Below are positions 1 through 11,460 of a stretch of DNA of 64,000 nt, one piece after another. The position numbers and the translations under genes are program-made. This DNA is from Megaustenia siamemsis. Its lineage: Eukaryota > Mollusca > Gastropoda > Stylommatophora > Ariophantidae. Numbering within the stretch: the first letter of the stretch is position 1; each line of letters starts with the position of its first letter. The notes under the pieces were generated by a model. It had not been told where the DNA came from and made no database searches. It saw nothing but the letters and a program-made list of their open reading frames with translations. Where the stretch lies: assembly GCA_032433765.1 (NCBI GenBank), contig JAVIAB010000159.1:59567043-59631042 (forward strand). Direction: 5' to 3'.

Positions 1-2602
1 ACAACAACAAGTCAGTACTATTATATGGCTGTGAAATATGGACTACAACAACAAGTCAGTACTATTATATGGCTGTGAAATATGGACTACAACAACAAGT
101 CAGTACTATTATATGGCTGTGAAATATGGACTACAACAACAAGTCAGTACTATTATATGGCTGTGAAATATGGACTGCAACAACAAGTCAGTACTATTAT
201 ATGGCTGTGAAATATGGACTACATCAACAAGTCAGTACTATTATATGGCTGTGAAAAATGGACTACAACAACTAGTCAGTACTATTATATGGTTCTGAAA
301 TATGGACTACAACAACAAGTCAGTACTATTATATGGTTGTGAAATATGGACTACAACAACAAGTAAGTACTATTATATGGTTGTGAAATATGGACTACAA
401 CAACAAGTCAGTACTATTATATGGTTGTGAAATATGGACTACAACAACAAATCAGTACTATTATATGGTTGTGAAATATGGACTACAACAACAAGTCAGT
501 ACTATTATATGGCTGTGAAATATGGACTACAGCAACAAGTCAGTACAATTATATGGTTGTGAAACATGGACTACAACAACAAGTCAGTACTATTATATGG
601 TTGTGAAATATGGACTACAACAACAAGTCAGTACTATTATATGGCTGTGAAATATGGACTACAGCAACAAGTCAGTACAATTATATGGTTGTGAAACATG
701 GACTACAACAACAAGTCAGTACTATTATATGGTTGTGAAATATGGACTACAACAACAAGTCAGTACTATTATATGGCTGTGAAATATGGACTACAACAAC
801 AAGTCAGTACTATTATATGGTTGTGAAATATGGACTACAACAACAAGTCAGTACTATTACATGGCTGTGAAATATGGACTACAGCAACAAGTCAGTACTA
901 TTATATGGCTGTGAAATATGGACTACAACAACAAGTCAGTACTATTATATGGCTGTGTAATATGGACTACAGCAACAAGTCAGTACTATTATATGGCTGT
1001 GAAACATGGACTACAACAACAAGTCAGTACAATATATATGGTTGTGAAACATGAACTACAGCAACAAGTCAGTCCTATTATATGGCTGTGAAATATGGAC
1101 TACAACAACAAGTCAGTACTATTATATGGTTCTGAAATATGGACTACAACAACAAGTCAGTACTATTATATGGTTGTGAAATATGGACTACAACAACAAG
1201 TCAGTACTATTATATGGCTGTGAAATATGGACTACAACAACAAGTCAGTACTATTATATGGCTGTGAAACATGGACTACAGCAACAAGTCAGTACTATTA
1301 TATGGCTGTGAAATATGGACTACAACAACAAGTCAGTACTATTATATGGCTGTGAAACATGGACTACAGCAACAAGTCAGTACTATTATATGGCTGTGAA
1401 ATATGGACTACAACAAGTCAGTACTATTATATGGCTGTGAAATATGGACTACAACAACAAGTCAGTACTATTATGTGGCTGCGAAATATGGACTACAACA
1501 ACAAGTCAGTACTATTATATGGTTGTGAAACATGGACTACAACAACAAGTCAGTACTATTATATGGCTGTGAAATATGGACTACAACAACAAGTCAGTAC
1601 TATTATATGCTTGTGAAACATGGAATACAGCAACAAGTCAGTCCTATTATATGGCTGTGAAATATGGACTACAACAACAAGTCAGTACTATGATATGGCT
1701 GTGAAATATGGACTACAACAACAAGTCAGTACTATTATATGGCTGTGAAATATGGACTACAGCAACAAGTCAGTACTATTATATGGCTGTGAAATATGGA
1801 CTACAACAACAAGTCAGTACTATTATATGGCTGTGAAATATGGACTACAGCAACAAGTCAGTACTATTATATGGCTGTGAAATAAGGACTACAACAACAA
1901 GTCAGTACTATTATATGGCTGTGAAACATGGACTACAGCAACAAGTCAGTACTATTATATGGTTGTGAAACATGGACTACAACAACAAGTCAGTCCTATT
2001 ATATGGCTGTGAAACATGGACTACAACAACAAGTCAGTACTATTATATGGCTGTGAAATATGGACTACAGCAACAAGTCAGTACTATTATATAGCTGTGA
2101 AACATGGACTACAACAACAAGTCAGTACTATTATATGGTTGTGAAACATGGACTACAGCAACAAGTCAGTCCTGTTATATGGCTGTGAAATATGGACTAC
2201 AACAACAAGTCAGTCCTATTATATGGCTGTGAAATATGGACTACAACAACAAGTCAGTACTATTATATGTCTGTGAAATATGGACTACAACAACAAGTCA
2301 GTCCTATTATATGGCTGTGAAATATGGACTACAACAACAAGTCAGTACTATGATATGGCTGTGAAATATGGACTACAACAACAAGTCAGTACTATTATAT
2401 GGCTGTGAAATATGGACTACAGCAACAAGTCAGTACTATTATATGGCTGTGAAATATGGACTACAACAACAAGTCAGTACTATTATATGGCTGTGAAATA
2501 TGGACTACAGCAACAAGTCAGTACTATTATATGGCTGTGAAATAAGGACTACAACAACAAGTCAGTCCTATTATATGGCTGTGAAACATGGATTACAACA
2601 AC
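1..2602 (+). repeat. 44-bp minisatellite made from LINE reverse-transcriptase coding DNA
   Basis: About 59 head-to-tail copies of a 44-bp unit; the phrase gtcagtactattatatggc recurs every 44 bases from position 11. In one frame a unit reads [11 protein letters not shown], the conserved C-terminal motif of the family E LINE found unrepeated on the minus strand near 58.3 kb. The last units (2565-2610) are closest to the LINE and run straight into its next bases (gacagtcatgaagatac). Because 44 is not a multiple of 3, no long reading frame crosses the array; the 74- and 85-residue open frames in it are by-products. The array runs off the left edge of the window. Confidence 0.95.
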
Positions 2603-3156
2603 AATGACAGTCATGAAGATACTTACCTTCATTTAAGGGTGCTTGTGCAGAATACAAGGATTGAAATGGCAGGATAAATTAACAATCATCATCACCATCA
2701 TCAAGTTCCGGGCCTGCTGGCGTAGGTGATCATGTCTCTCATATCTTTCGATCTCAACAGTTATTTATCATTTCTGTTGTTGACCTTCTGCCAAGCTATT
2801 CTCTTAAGCTGTCTGGTATCTTTTCTTTTTGCTTCCCTCTATATGTTCGTCCCTCAATTTTCACAGTTGTTACAATATATTCCAGTTGTTCTCACAAACA
2901 TAGAATTATGAAAATGTACCAGTCAATTACCAGTGGATAAAGAAATACAACTAAAATAATGGCGCTGGATAGGACACACACCCACAGAAACCAACTGAGA
3001 GCATTAAAAAACATGCCCTTTTTTGAAATCCCTAATAAATAAGACAGAGAGGAAGACCACAGCTTTCTTGAAGAAGACGGATAGAAACAGAAATGAAGAT
3101 GATGAGCAACATATATAATGATCTTAAAAGAATGGCAAGATACAGAACGGGTTGGA
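2603..3156 (+). mobile_element. Family E LINE, 3' part of ORF2, interrupted by a family A insertion
   Basis: Positions 2603-2686 and about 2900-3156 match, in order, the unrepeated family E copy at 57.9-58.3 kb (minus strand): the stretch around GGATGGAAATGGCAGG, then GGCGCTGGATAGGACACACA, then ATGATCTTAAAAGAATGGCA. The two halves are contiguous in that copy, so the 2687-2899 segment here is a later insertion. This LINE sequence lies between the 44-bp and 38-bp arrays and belongs to the same copy. Confidence 0.85.
2687..2899 (-). mobile_element. Family A LINE 3' end inserted in the family E copy
   Basis: A (ATC)n stretch followed by cgggcctgctggcgtaggtg, which is the 3' terminus of family A on the minus strand with its (GAT)n tail. 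It is 5'-truncated at about 210 bp and separates family E sequence that is continuous elsewhere in the window. Confidence 0.8.
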
Positions 3157-4487
3157 AAGTGTTTGTTGAAGATCTATGCTCTACAGGGAGCTGAAAGTGT
3201 TTGTTGAAGATCTATGCTCTACAGGGAGCTGAAAGTGTTTGTTGAAGACCTATGCTCTATAGGGAGCTGAAGGTGTTTGTTGAAGACCTATGCTCTACAG
3301 GGAGCTGAAAGTGTTTGTTGAAGGTCTATGCTCTACAGGGAGCTGAAAGTGTTTGTTGAAGACCTATGCTCTACAGGGAGCTGAAAGTGTTTGTTGAAGG
3401 TCTATGCTCTACAGGGAGCTGATTGTGTTTGTTGAAGATCTATGCTCTACAGGGAGCTGAAAGTGTTTGTTGAAGATCTATGCTCTATAGGGAGCTGTAA
3501 GTGATTGTTGAAGGTGAATGCTCTACAGGGAGCTGAAAGTGTTTATTGAAGGTCTATGCTCTACAAGGAGCTGAAAGTGTTTGTTGAAAGTCTATGCTCT
3601 ACAGGGAGCTGAAAGTGTTTGTTGAAGACCTATGCTCCACAGGGAGCTGAAAGTGTTTGTTGAAGACCTAAGCTCCACAGGGAGCTGAAAGTGTTTGTTG
3701 AAGACCTATGCTCTACAGGGAGCTGAAAGTGTTTGTTGAAGGTCTATGCTCTACAGGGAGCTGAAAGTGTTTGTTGAAGGTCTATGCTCTACAGGGAGCT
3801 GAAAGTGTTTGTTGAAGGTCTATGCTCTACAGGGAGCTGAAAGTGTTTGTTGAAGATCTATGCTCTACAGGGAGCTGAAAGTGTTTGTTGAAGGTCTATG
3901 CTCTACAGGGAGCTGAAAGTGTTTGTTGAAGACCTATGCTCCACAGGGAGCTGAAAGTGTTTGTTGAAGGTCTATGCCCTACAGGGAGCTGAAAGTGTTT
4001 GTTGAAGGTCTATGCTCTACAGGGAGCTGAAAGTGTTTGTTGAAGGTCTATTCCCTACAGGGAGCTGAAAGTGTTTGTTTAAGGTCTATGCTCTACAGGG
4101 AGCTGAAAGTGTTTGTTGAAGGTCTATGCCCTACAGGGAGCTGAAAGTGTTTTTTTAAGGTCTATGCTCTACAGGGAGCTGAAAGTGTTTGTTGAAGGTC
4201 TATGCTCTACAGGGAGCTGAAAGTGTTTGTTGAAGGTCTATGCCCTACAGGGAGCTGAAAGTGTTTTTTGAAGGTCTATGCTCTACAGGGAGCTGAAAGT
4301 GTTTGTTGAAGGTCTATGCTCTACAGGGAGCTGAAAGTGTTTTTTGAAGACCTATGCTCTACAGGAAGCTGAAAGTGTTTGTTGAAGACCTATGCTCTAC
4401 AGGGAGCTGAAAGTGTTTGTTGAAGACCTATGCTCTACAGGGAGCTTAAAGTGTTTGTTGAAGACCTATGCTCTACAGAGAGTAGTT
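3157..4487 (+). repeat. 38-bp minisatellite made from the same LINE's 3' end
   Basis: About 35 copies of a 38-bp unit (GTGTTTGTTGAAGACCTATG continuing to CTCTACAGGGAGCTGAAA). The single-copy form is at 57.90-57.95 kb on the minus strand, where GGAAAGTGTTTGGTGAAGAC leads into AGGAAGCTGAAAGGTAG. The parent sequence has GAAAG at both ends of the future unit, a plausible slippage seed. The array lies inside the family E copy: LINE sequence precedes it and the final LINE bases follow at 4488. Confidence 0.95.
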
Positions 4488-4525
4488 GAAAGGTAGAAGA
4501 AGAAGAAGGAGATAAATATATAACA
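4488..4525 (+). mobile_element. 3' terminus of the family E LINE with a GAA-rich tail
   Basis: GTTGAAAGGTAGAAGAAGAA matches the end of family E at 57.89-57.92 kb (minus strand), closing the copy that starts before position 1. Confidence 0.7.
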
Positions 4526-4542
4526 TTGTATACAAGACAACG

Positions 4543-4895
4543 GCAAAGTGGATGCAGTAAAGGGGGAAAAGACATATAATTGTATATTGAATTGCTTCAA
4601 AAATATTATGTTATGATTATAAAGTCCAAAGGGCTTCGATTATCATTTGAAATATCGAGAAGTCCCAGGGGATCCCTGACCTGTTTGCACGAACTCTATA
4701 GGACGGCCTGGGATCAATCTTGCAAAGTGGATACAGTAAAGGGGGAAAAGACATATAACTGTATATAGAATTGCTTCACAAATATTATGTTAGGATTATA
4801 AAGTCTAAAGGTCACCGATTGTCCTTTGAAATATCGAGAAATTCCAGGAAATCCCTGACCTGTTTCCACGAACTCTATAGGACGGCCTGGGATCT
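4543..4895 (+). repeat. Two-copy 179-bp direct repeat
   Basis: Two adjacent copies starting at 4543 and 4722 (gcaaagtggat...) and both ending near cggcctgggatc. They differ at roughly one base in ten, so the duplication is not recent. Each copy has a short open frame containing LYRTAWD, but neither looks like a gene. Nature unknown. Confidence 0.85.
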
Positions 4896-5019
4896 ATCTG
4901 TGTGGGGAGGTATATTTGCTCATAATTTTGCTTTAATTGTTATTGGAAAAGTGAGGGAATAGATGTAAACTTGATTTGACTTGACTGTTACATGTCCAGA
5001 AATATGGTTGATAAACACA

Positions 5020-5560
5020 ATCATCATCATCATCATCATCGAGTGCCTTCTCCGCAACGAAGGTTGGCTACCATGGATCGCCATTCTACTCTGTTTCTTG
5101 CTTTGATGGTGCAGGCTGACATAGATTGACTTGCCCATCTTTTGATGTTACTCGGCAATGTTAGTCTTGGTCTGCCTCTGCCTCTGTTACCTTGTATTTT
5201 CCTTCCAATATTACTTTTAGTAGGCTGTTGTGTATTTAAATATACCCCAAAAATTTCATTTGTCTTGTCTTAATTGTATTTAGTAGTTCTCTTTTTATTT
5301 TTAGTTGTTTTAACACTTCATCGTTTGTTTTCTTTTCTTTCCATCCAATTCTACCTATTCTTCTCTAAATCTACATTTCAAAGGCTTCAATTTTCTGTTC
5401 TGTTTTCTTGTCTAATGTCCATGTTTCTGCACCATACAGGAATATTGAGAAGATGTAACATTTTGCCGTTCTTAGTTTCAGCCCTGTTGATATTTGTTTT
5501 GTTGTTAGTATATTTTTCATGGCATTAAATTACTTTTTGCCATACCTATTGTAATAATTG
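5020..5560 (-). mobile_element. Family F LINE 3' end with (GAT)n tail
   Basis: (ATC)n at 5022-5040, then gagtgcc and gaaggttggctaccatgga, the shared 3' terminus of family F on the minus strand. The minus strand further in encodes the family motif YGAETWTL and an IYRRIGR-like stretch, with stops and shifts. Confidence 0.8.
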
Positions 5561-5747
5561 GCAGAACAAAATTTATCAAATAAACAACATAAAACACATA
5601 GAACACATTTTTTCTGTTTATTTGAGGCATTTTTCTTAGCTTAGCTTACACCAATGTCCCCCAAATTAATTTGTTCATCTGTCGCCTCGGATATTTCCGA
5701 TTATAATACTATTAATGTATTGTTTTTATTATTAATAATTTTATTTT

Positions 5748-6280
5748 TCTCCGATGGTAGAAGCACAAAAGAGGTGAGATGCAGAACGGCTCAGGCAAAT
5801 GTCTCTTTTTAAAAAAATGTGGAAGATACTATGCAATCCAGTTTTGACAATAGAAACAAGAGAGTTCTTAAATGTTATCTAGAGCCAGGCTTAACATATG
5901 GATGTGAATCATGAACAACAGACAAGAAAATCACTGAAGGCTGTAGAAATGTGATTTTACATGTGGACAGCTAAGAAGAGTAATGAAAACGTTCTGAAAG
6001 AGGCCAAAGCAAAGAGAGTTAATATCCAATATTAGGAAGAAACAACCATCATTTTTAAACATGTAATGAGAAAGGAACAAGTGGAATATATTGTGAAAAC
6101 TGAGAAAGTTAATGAACGAAGAGATAGAGGGAAGCAAGGAGAAAAGATATCAGACAGCTTAAGAGAGTGGCTTGGCAAAAGGTCAATAGCAAGAATCATA
6201 AATAACTGTCGAGATCGAAAGTTGAGTAGAGACATGATCTCCTTCGCCAGCAGGCATGCTATTTAATGATGATGATTATT
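5748..6280 (+). mobile_element. Family A LINE 3' fragment
   Basis: Degenerate C-terminal reverse-transcriptase coding sequence (RKEQVEYIVKTEK, then [11 protein letters not shown]) ending at the family terminus with gatgatgat. Several frameshifts; inactive. Confidence 0.8.
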
Positions 6281-6289
6281 TGTCTTAAA

Positions 6290-6900
6290 AATAAAATACC
6301 TCTGTCTCCCTCTCCCCTTAAAATCAGGCCAGATTAGCACAGTGGCAACAGGTCGCACCGACTGCCGCCGGACACACAGGAACTAATTCTACCAGCGCTC
6401 ATTCACAAGTTCTCACTCAGCTCGACAGAAGTCCACTTTGTACCCATCCGCCATAATCAATAATGGACAGCCGCACTGCCGCGCTGTATAAAGGTTATCC
6501 AATACTCCCGAGGACAAATCAACAGCTATCTTCTTCACTCAGATCTTAGCCAAACTTCCTATTTCTAATTAAATATGCTATCAATATTCAACATTTCCAG
6601 TTTCCATGAAACATGGTTGCAATATTTTGGGAAGTGTCCAAATATTTAATAATTCACCGACGTGAGTCGAACCTTTTCTTCTACCAAGTCTGGAGACCAG
6701 ACCATCCGTGGTCACATGGGCAGTATTAATCAATCAGACATAGGCATACATTTAAACTGTTAAAGTCTGTACAAGATCGTACTATTGGCTGGTTTATAAA
6801 AATGATGAAAATAGTTAACCCATCGAAGTTAGTGGTCCCCTTAAAAGTCTGTTTACTCAAAATTCATGTCACAACTTACACGTAATAAGATTTCGTTATT
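6290..6900. other. No recognisable feature
   Basis: About 600 bases without tandem structure or a convincing reading frame. I found no match to the other repeat families in this window. Confidence 0.5.
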
Positions 6901-6902
6901 TG

Positions 6903-8395
6903 ATCTTCATGAGTAACTAATAGTTCCATTTCTGTTAGTAACTAATAGTGTTATATATGTTAGTAACTAATAGTTCCATTTCTGTTAGTAACTAATAGTT
7001 CCATTTCTGTTAGTAACTAATAGTGTTATTTATGTTAGTAACTAAAAGTTCCATTTCTGTTAGTAAATAATAGTTCCATTTCTGTTAGTAACTAATAGTG
7101 TTATTTATGTTAGTAACTAATAGTTCCATTTCTGTTAGTAAATAATAGTTCCATTTTTGTTAGTAACTAATAGTGTTATTTATGTTAGTAACTAATAGTT
7201 CCATTCCTGTTAGTAACTAATAGTGTTATTTATGTTAGTAACTAATAGATCCATTTCTGTTAGTAACTAATAGTTCCATTTCTGTTAGTAACTAATAGTG
7301 TTATTTATGTTAGTAACTAATAGTGTTATTTCTGTTAGCAACTAATAGTGTTATATCTGTTAGCAGCATTTAGTGTTATTTCTGTATAGCCCCTTTTAGT
7401 GTTATTAGTTAGCAACTTTTAGAGTTATTTCTGTAAGAAACTTTTAGAGTTATTTATGTTAGCAACATTTAAGTGTTATTTCTGTTAGCAACTTTTAGAG
7501 TTATTTCTGTTAGCAACTTTTAGAGTTATTTATGTTAGCAACTTTTAGAGTTATTTCTGTTAGCAACTTTTAGAGTTATTTATGTTGGCAACTTTTAGAG
7601 TTATTTCTGATAGCAAATTTTAGAGTTATTTCTGTTAGAAACTTTTAGAGTTATTTCTGTTAGCAACTTTTAAGTGTTATTTCTGTTAGCAACTTTTAGA
7701 GTTATTTCTGTTAGCAACTTTTAGAGTTATTTCTGTTAGCAACTTTTAGAGTTATTTCTGTTAGCAACTTTTAAGTGTTATTTCTGTTAGCAACTTTTAG
7801 AGTTATTTCTGTTAGCAACTTTTAAGTGTTATTTCTGTTAGCAACTTTTAGAGTTATTTCTGTTAGCAACTTTTAAGTGTTATTTCTGTTAGCAACTTTT
7901 AGAGTTATTTCTGTTAGCAACTTTTAGAGTTATTTATGTTAGCAACTTTTAGAGTTATTTCTGTTAGCAACTTTTAGAGTTATTTATGTTGGCAACTTTT
8001 AGAGTTATTTCTGATAGCAAATTTTAGAGTTATTTCTGTTAGAAACTTTTAGAGTTATTTCTGTTAGCAACTTTTAAGTGTTATTTCTGTTAGCAACTTT
8101 TAGAGTTATTTCTGTTAGCAACTTTTAGAGTTATTTCTGTTAGCAACTTTAGAGTTATTTCTGTTAGCAACTTTTAAGTGTTATTTCTGTTAGCAACTTT
8201 TAGAGTTATTTCTGTTAGCAACTTTTAAGTGTTATTTCTGTTAGCAACTTTTAGAGTTATTTCTGTTAGCAACTTTTAAGTGTTATTTCTGTTAGCAACG
8301 TTTAGAGTTATTTCTGTTAGCAACTTTTAAGTGTTATTTCTGTTAGCAACTTTTAGAGTTATTTCTGTTAGCAACTTTTAATGTTTTTTTTTCTG
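6903..8395 (+). repeat. 25/26-bp minisatellite, two subfamilies, with an internal 404-bp duplication
   Basis: The left part (to about 7340) repeats gttagtaactaatagttcca; the right part repeats gttagcaacttttagagtta, with a 26-bp variant containing taagtgtt. The marker tatgttggcaacttttagag occurs at 7581 and again at 7985, with matching neighbours on both sides, so a 404-bp block was duplicated within the array. About 59 units in total. Confidence 0.95.
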
Positions 8396-8414
8396 TTTGC
8401 AACTACTAGTATGT

Positions 8415-8855
8415 GTTCTGTTGTTCTCCACATCGAAGGTTGGCTAACATGGAGCACCATTCTGCTATGTCTCTTGCTTTGATAGTGCAGGTTGTCATAG
8501 GCTGTCTTGTCTATTGTTTTATGTTACTCGTCCATGTTAGTCTTGGTCTGCCTTTGTCTCTATTACGCTGTATTTTCCCTTCCAATATTACTTTTAGTAG
8601 GCTGTTGTGTCTTTTAACTTGCCCCAAAAATTTCATTTGTTTGTTATAATTGTGTTTAGTTGTTCTCTTTTAATTTTTACTTGTTTTGAGACTTCATCGT
8701 TTATTAACTTTTCTTTCCACCCAATTCTACTTATTCTTCTATATATCCACATTTCAAAGGCTTCATTTTTGTGCTCTATTTTCTTGTCTAATGTCCATGT
8801 TTCTGCACCATACAAAAATATTGTCAAGATGTAACATTTAGCTATTCTTAGTTGT
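8415..8855 (-). mobile_element. Family F LINE 3' fragment
   Basis: Minus-strand coding for [14 protein letters not shown] followed by an [17 protein letters not shown] motif, ending at the family terminus cgaaggttggctaacatgga. The (GAT)n tail is not evident where it meets the 25-bp array. Confidence 0.8.
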
Positions 8856-8885
8856 AGCCATGGAGATGCAAAGCAGCTTTAAAAA

Positions 8886-9092
8886 CCCCCACGGTCGACC
8901 CAGCCGTTGGCAGTAATGGGTACTAGGGTATTACCCTGGGAAGTTAGAAAGGTCGCCTCGCATCGTGAGTTTCGATGCTTGAAGCGACACTATCCAGAAA
9001 TCTCCGAACAATTATGGACAGGCGGTCGAGCACATATGGGTGGAAACTCGCGTGCTAAGACGCAGGTTCAACTCTCCTGCTTTACCATTACC
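8886..9092 (+). mobile_element. SINE of the V type, head missing
   Basis: Matches the body of the fuller SINE at 22631-22970: cccccacggtcgacccag, then the core ATGGGTACYAGGGTATTAC, then gtgagtttcgatgcttgaag. The tRNA-like 5' part is absent. It sits between family F and family A LINE fragments. Confidence 0.8.
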
Positions 9093-9235
9093 TTACCTTT
9101 ATTGTGCATTGCGGTGATGTTCTTTTCTTTGTCGCTACAATCAGTTCTGTCTCTTTGCTATTGACTCTGAATCCGTCATTTTTGCTTTCCGTTACTATAA
9201 TGTATAACATTTCTAGTAAGTCTAGCAGCTTAATT
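9093..9235 (-). mobile_element. Family A LINE internal fragment
   Basis: tttattgtgcattgcggtga and the following 130 bases match the corresponding part of family A at 54.78-54.91 kb, same orientation. Confidence 0.65.
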
Positions 9236-9334
9236 ACGTACATTAAAAGCACTTAAATTACCGACTAATTCTACGATTGATAAATTTATGTATGGCTAAA
9301 CACGATAAGCCTAAATACGAGAAGTAAAGAATAG

Positions 9335-9575
9335 TGACACTGTGACCTTCCAGGCATGTCGTAAGAGGCGACTATGGAGGTTGATCGATGGCTCGACAAG
9401 CTGTCATTGTAAAAAGTATTGTTATGGAAACAGAGCCATAGATTTTACAAGCAGTGATCTCCGCAATATGTGCTACTTTGGCACGCAAGGTTTCTGTTTT
9501 TGAGATTGTGGTTCTGCCCTATGTGCCGTCTTCGGTTCGAAAGGACAATAGATAGATAGATACACGATTGGTCTT
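9335..9575 (+). mobile_element. Element J (SINE-like), copy 1, with (GATA)n tail
   Basis: About 230 bp, from gtgacactgtgaccttccag to gttcgaaaggacaatagata, ending in (GATA)n. A second copy lies on the minus strand at 29645-29885. The last 35 bases or so resemble the 3' end of the family D LINE, suggesting shared retrotransposition machinery. No tRNA-like head was seen, so it may instead be a truncated LINE. Confidence 0.7.
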
Positions 9576-9702
9576 CATGGAAGGTTTCCATCTTCCAGGT
9601 GAGAACCCTTAAGTTATTTTGCTTATGTAACCAGTTTCCCTAACGCCCGTCGGTTTTGTTGATGTAGATGCGATGGCAGTATAGATAGTGTATCATATAG
9701 AA

Positions 9703-10475
9703 CATTATCATCATCATCGAGTGCCATCTCCGCAATGAAAGTTGGCTACCATGGAGTGCCATTATACTATGTCTCTTGCATTGATGGTACTGGTTGTCAT
9801 AGGCTGGTTTGTCCATCTCTTGATGTTACTCGTCCATGTTAGTCTTGGTCTGCCTCTGCCTCTTTTACATTGTATTTTCCCCTCCAGGATTACTTTTACT
9901 AGGCTGTTGTGCCTTTTAACATGCCCCAAAAATCGCATTTATCTTGTTTGAACTGTATTTAGTAGTTCTCTTTTCATTTTTAGTTGTTCTAAGATTTCAT
10001 CGTTTGTTTTCTTGTCCTTCTATCCAATTCTACCTTTTCTTCTATATATCCACATTTCAAAGGTTTCAATTTTTTGTTATGTTTTCTTGTCTAATGTCCA
10101 TGTTTCTGCACCATATAGGAATGTTGAATGTTGAGAAGACATAACATTTTGCTATTCTTAATTTTAGCCCTGCTGTTATTTGTTTTGATGTTAGTATGTT
10201 CTTCATGATATTAAAATTACTTTTTTGCCATTCCTATTCTTTTGTTTATTTCACTTGTACATTTTCTATCACTGGTTATAGTATGTCCAAGGTAGTTGTT
10301 GTTCTGAACTGTTTCCAGGTCTATTCATTCAATTTGATATCCACTTGTAGGTTTTGAGTATTTTCTTTGTTTATGATAATAGTTTTGGTCTTTTTGATAT
10401 TCCTATCTAGTCATGTTTTTTGCTTCTCATGTTTATTTCATTAAGTAATTTTTCATATTTTCTATAATCATATAG
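9703..10475 (-). mobile_element. Family F LINE, 3' 770 bp
   Basis: The longest minus-strand family F fragment. It has an (ATC)n tail, the terminus gagtgccatctccgcaatga, and sequence matching the 34.6-35.1 kb plus-strand copy through the region around YFDMV/TISDGKC. Many stops. Confidence 0.8.
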
Positions 10476-11460
10476 ATCACGTGACACTTGATGCGAGTAA
10501 TCAAACATATAATTTGTTTTCTAGATGTTCCGAGATTCGTTTTGAAATACGTTCTGTTATTAGCGTCGTGTGTCGATGATTTTGATATTTCTGTGCTTTT
10601 TTTATTGATAAGTACTTCGTGACGTCACTTGATAATGATTGATGATGTTGCAATTTGTTTGAAAATATGGAAGAGTTCACATGTTGATTTACGATTATGA
10701 TAGTTCTTCGGAAATGCTGAAGAGTGGACATACAAGGGAAATAACTCTAAATTGTCTTGTTTAGTAGATGCTTGAAAAGTTAACAATCTTATCCTCGTAG
10801 ATGCAAGACATGTTAACATTATTATCAAAAGTCGTCATCGGGATAAGTGGGCTCTGACATCACCGAATTACAACATCAGAGACTACAGCACATGATGATA
10901 ATGACAGTCAAGCACTCCCGACTATTCTGGAAGTTAGGAACATTTTCTTCACGTAAATTGGTCTAATCTGATTATCCTGAACAACAATCACATTAACGTT
11001 ACTCGCGAATTGTCCAGGACTAGGCTCCAACAGTGGCGAACACAGCTTGTGGGTATCATGCAACAGTAACGACAAACAGTTTTACTTCACTAAGATCACG
11101 AAGGGGCGCCCGTATCAGTAATATTTCCGCCTATGCTGTCTTCATCCAAATTAACTTGTAATCTCCCTTTGTTTAAATTAATTCTCTCTAATCACAGACA
11201 CAATTATCCTTGACTTTTGTTGTATCATAGTCAAGAACACTTGACGGAATTAAAACGGTAGCTGCGAATCAAAGTCGTTCTATTACATAGCAATTATCAT
11301 TACGATATTACCGTCTTAATGCTGATAACTGCAACTCACGACCCCAATAAATAACATGTTTTAATTCTATTTCCCCCCACACAAGCACAGATTTAGTTCG
11401 CTTAGATTGTCACTACTCACATAGTGCACGATGTCTTTATACAAGTTACCATTTGTAGGT
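10476..11460. other. Apparently single-copy sequence, no gene recognised
   Basis: About 1 kb of ordinary base composition with no tandem structure. The open frames (66-76 residues) show no familiar motif. No other copy was seen in the window. Confidence 0.5.

Noticed and set aside
830..1616. 74- and 85-residue frames with repeated YGCEIWTT
   Set aside because: They are by-products of the 44-bp array; the YGCETW motif is inherited from LINE coding sequence.
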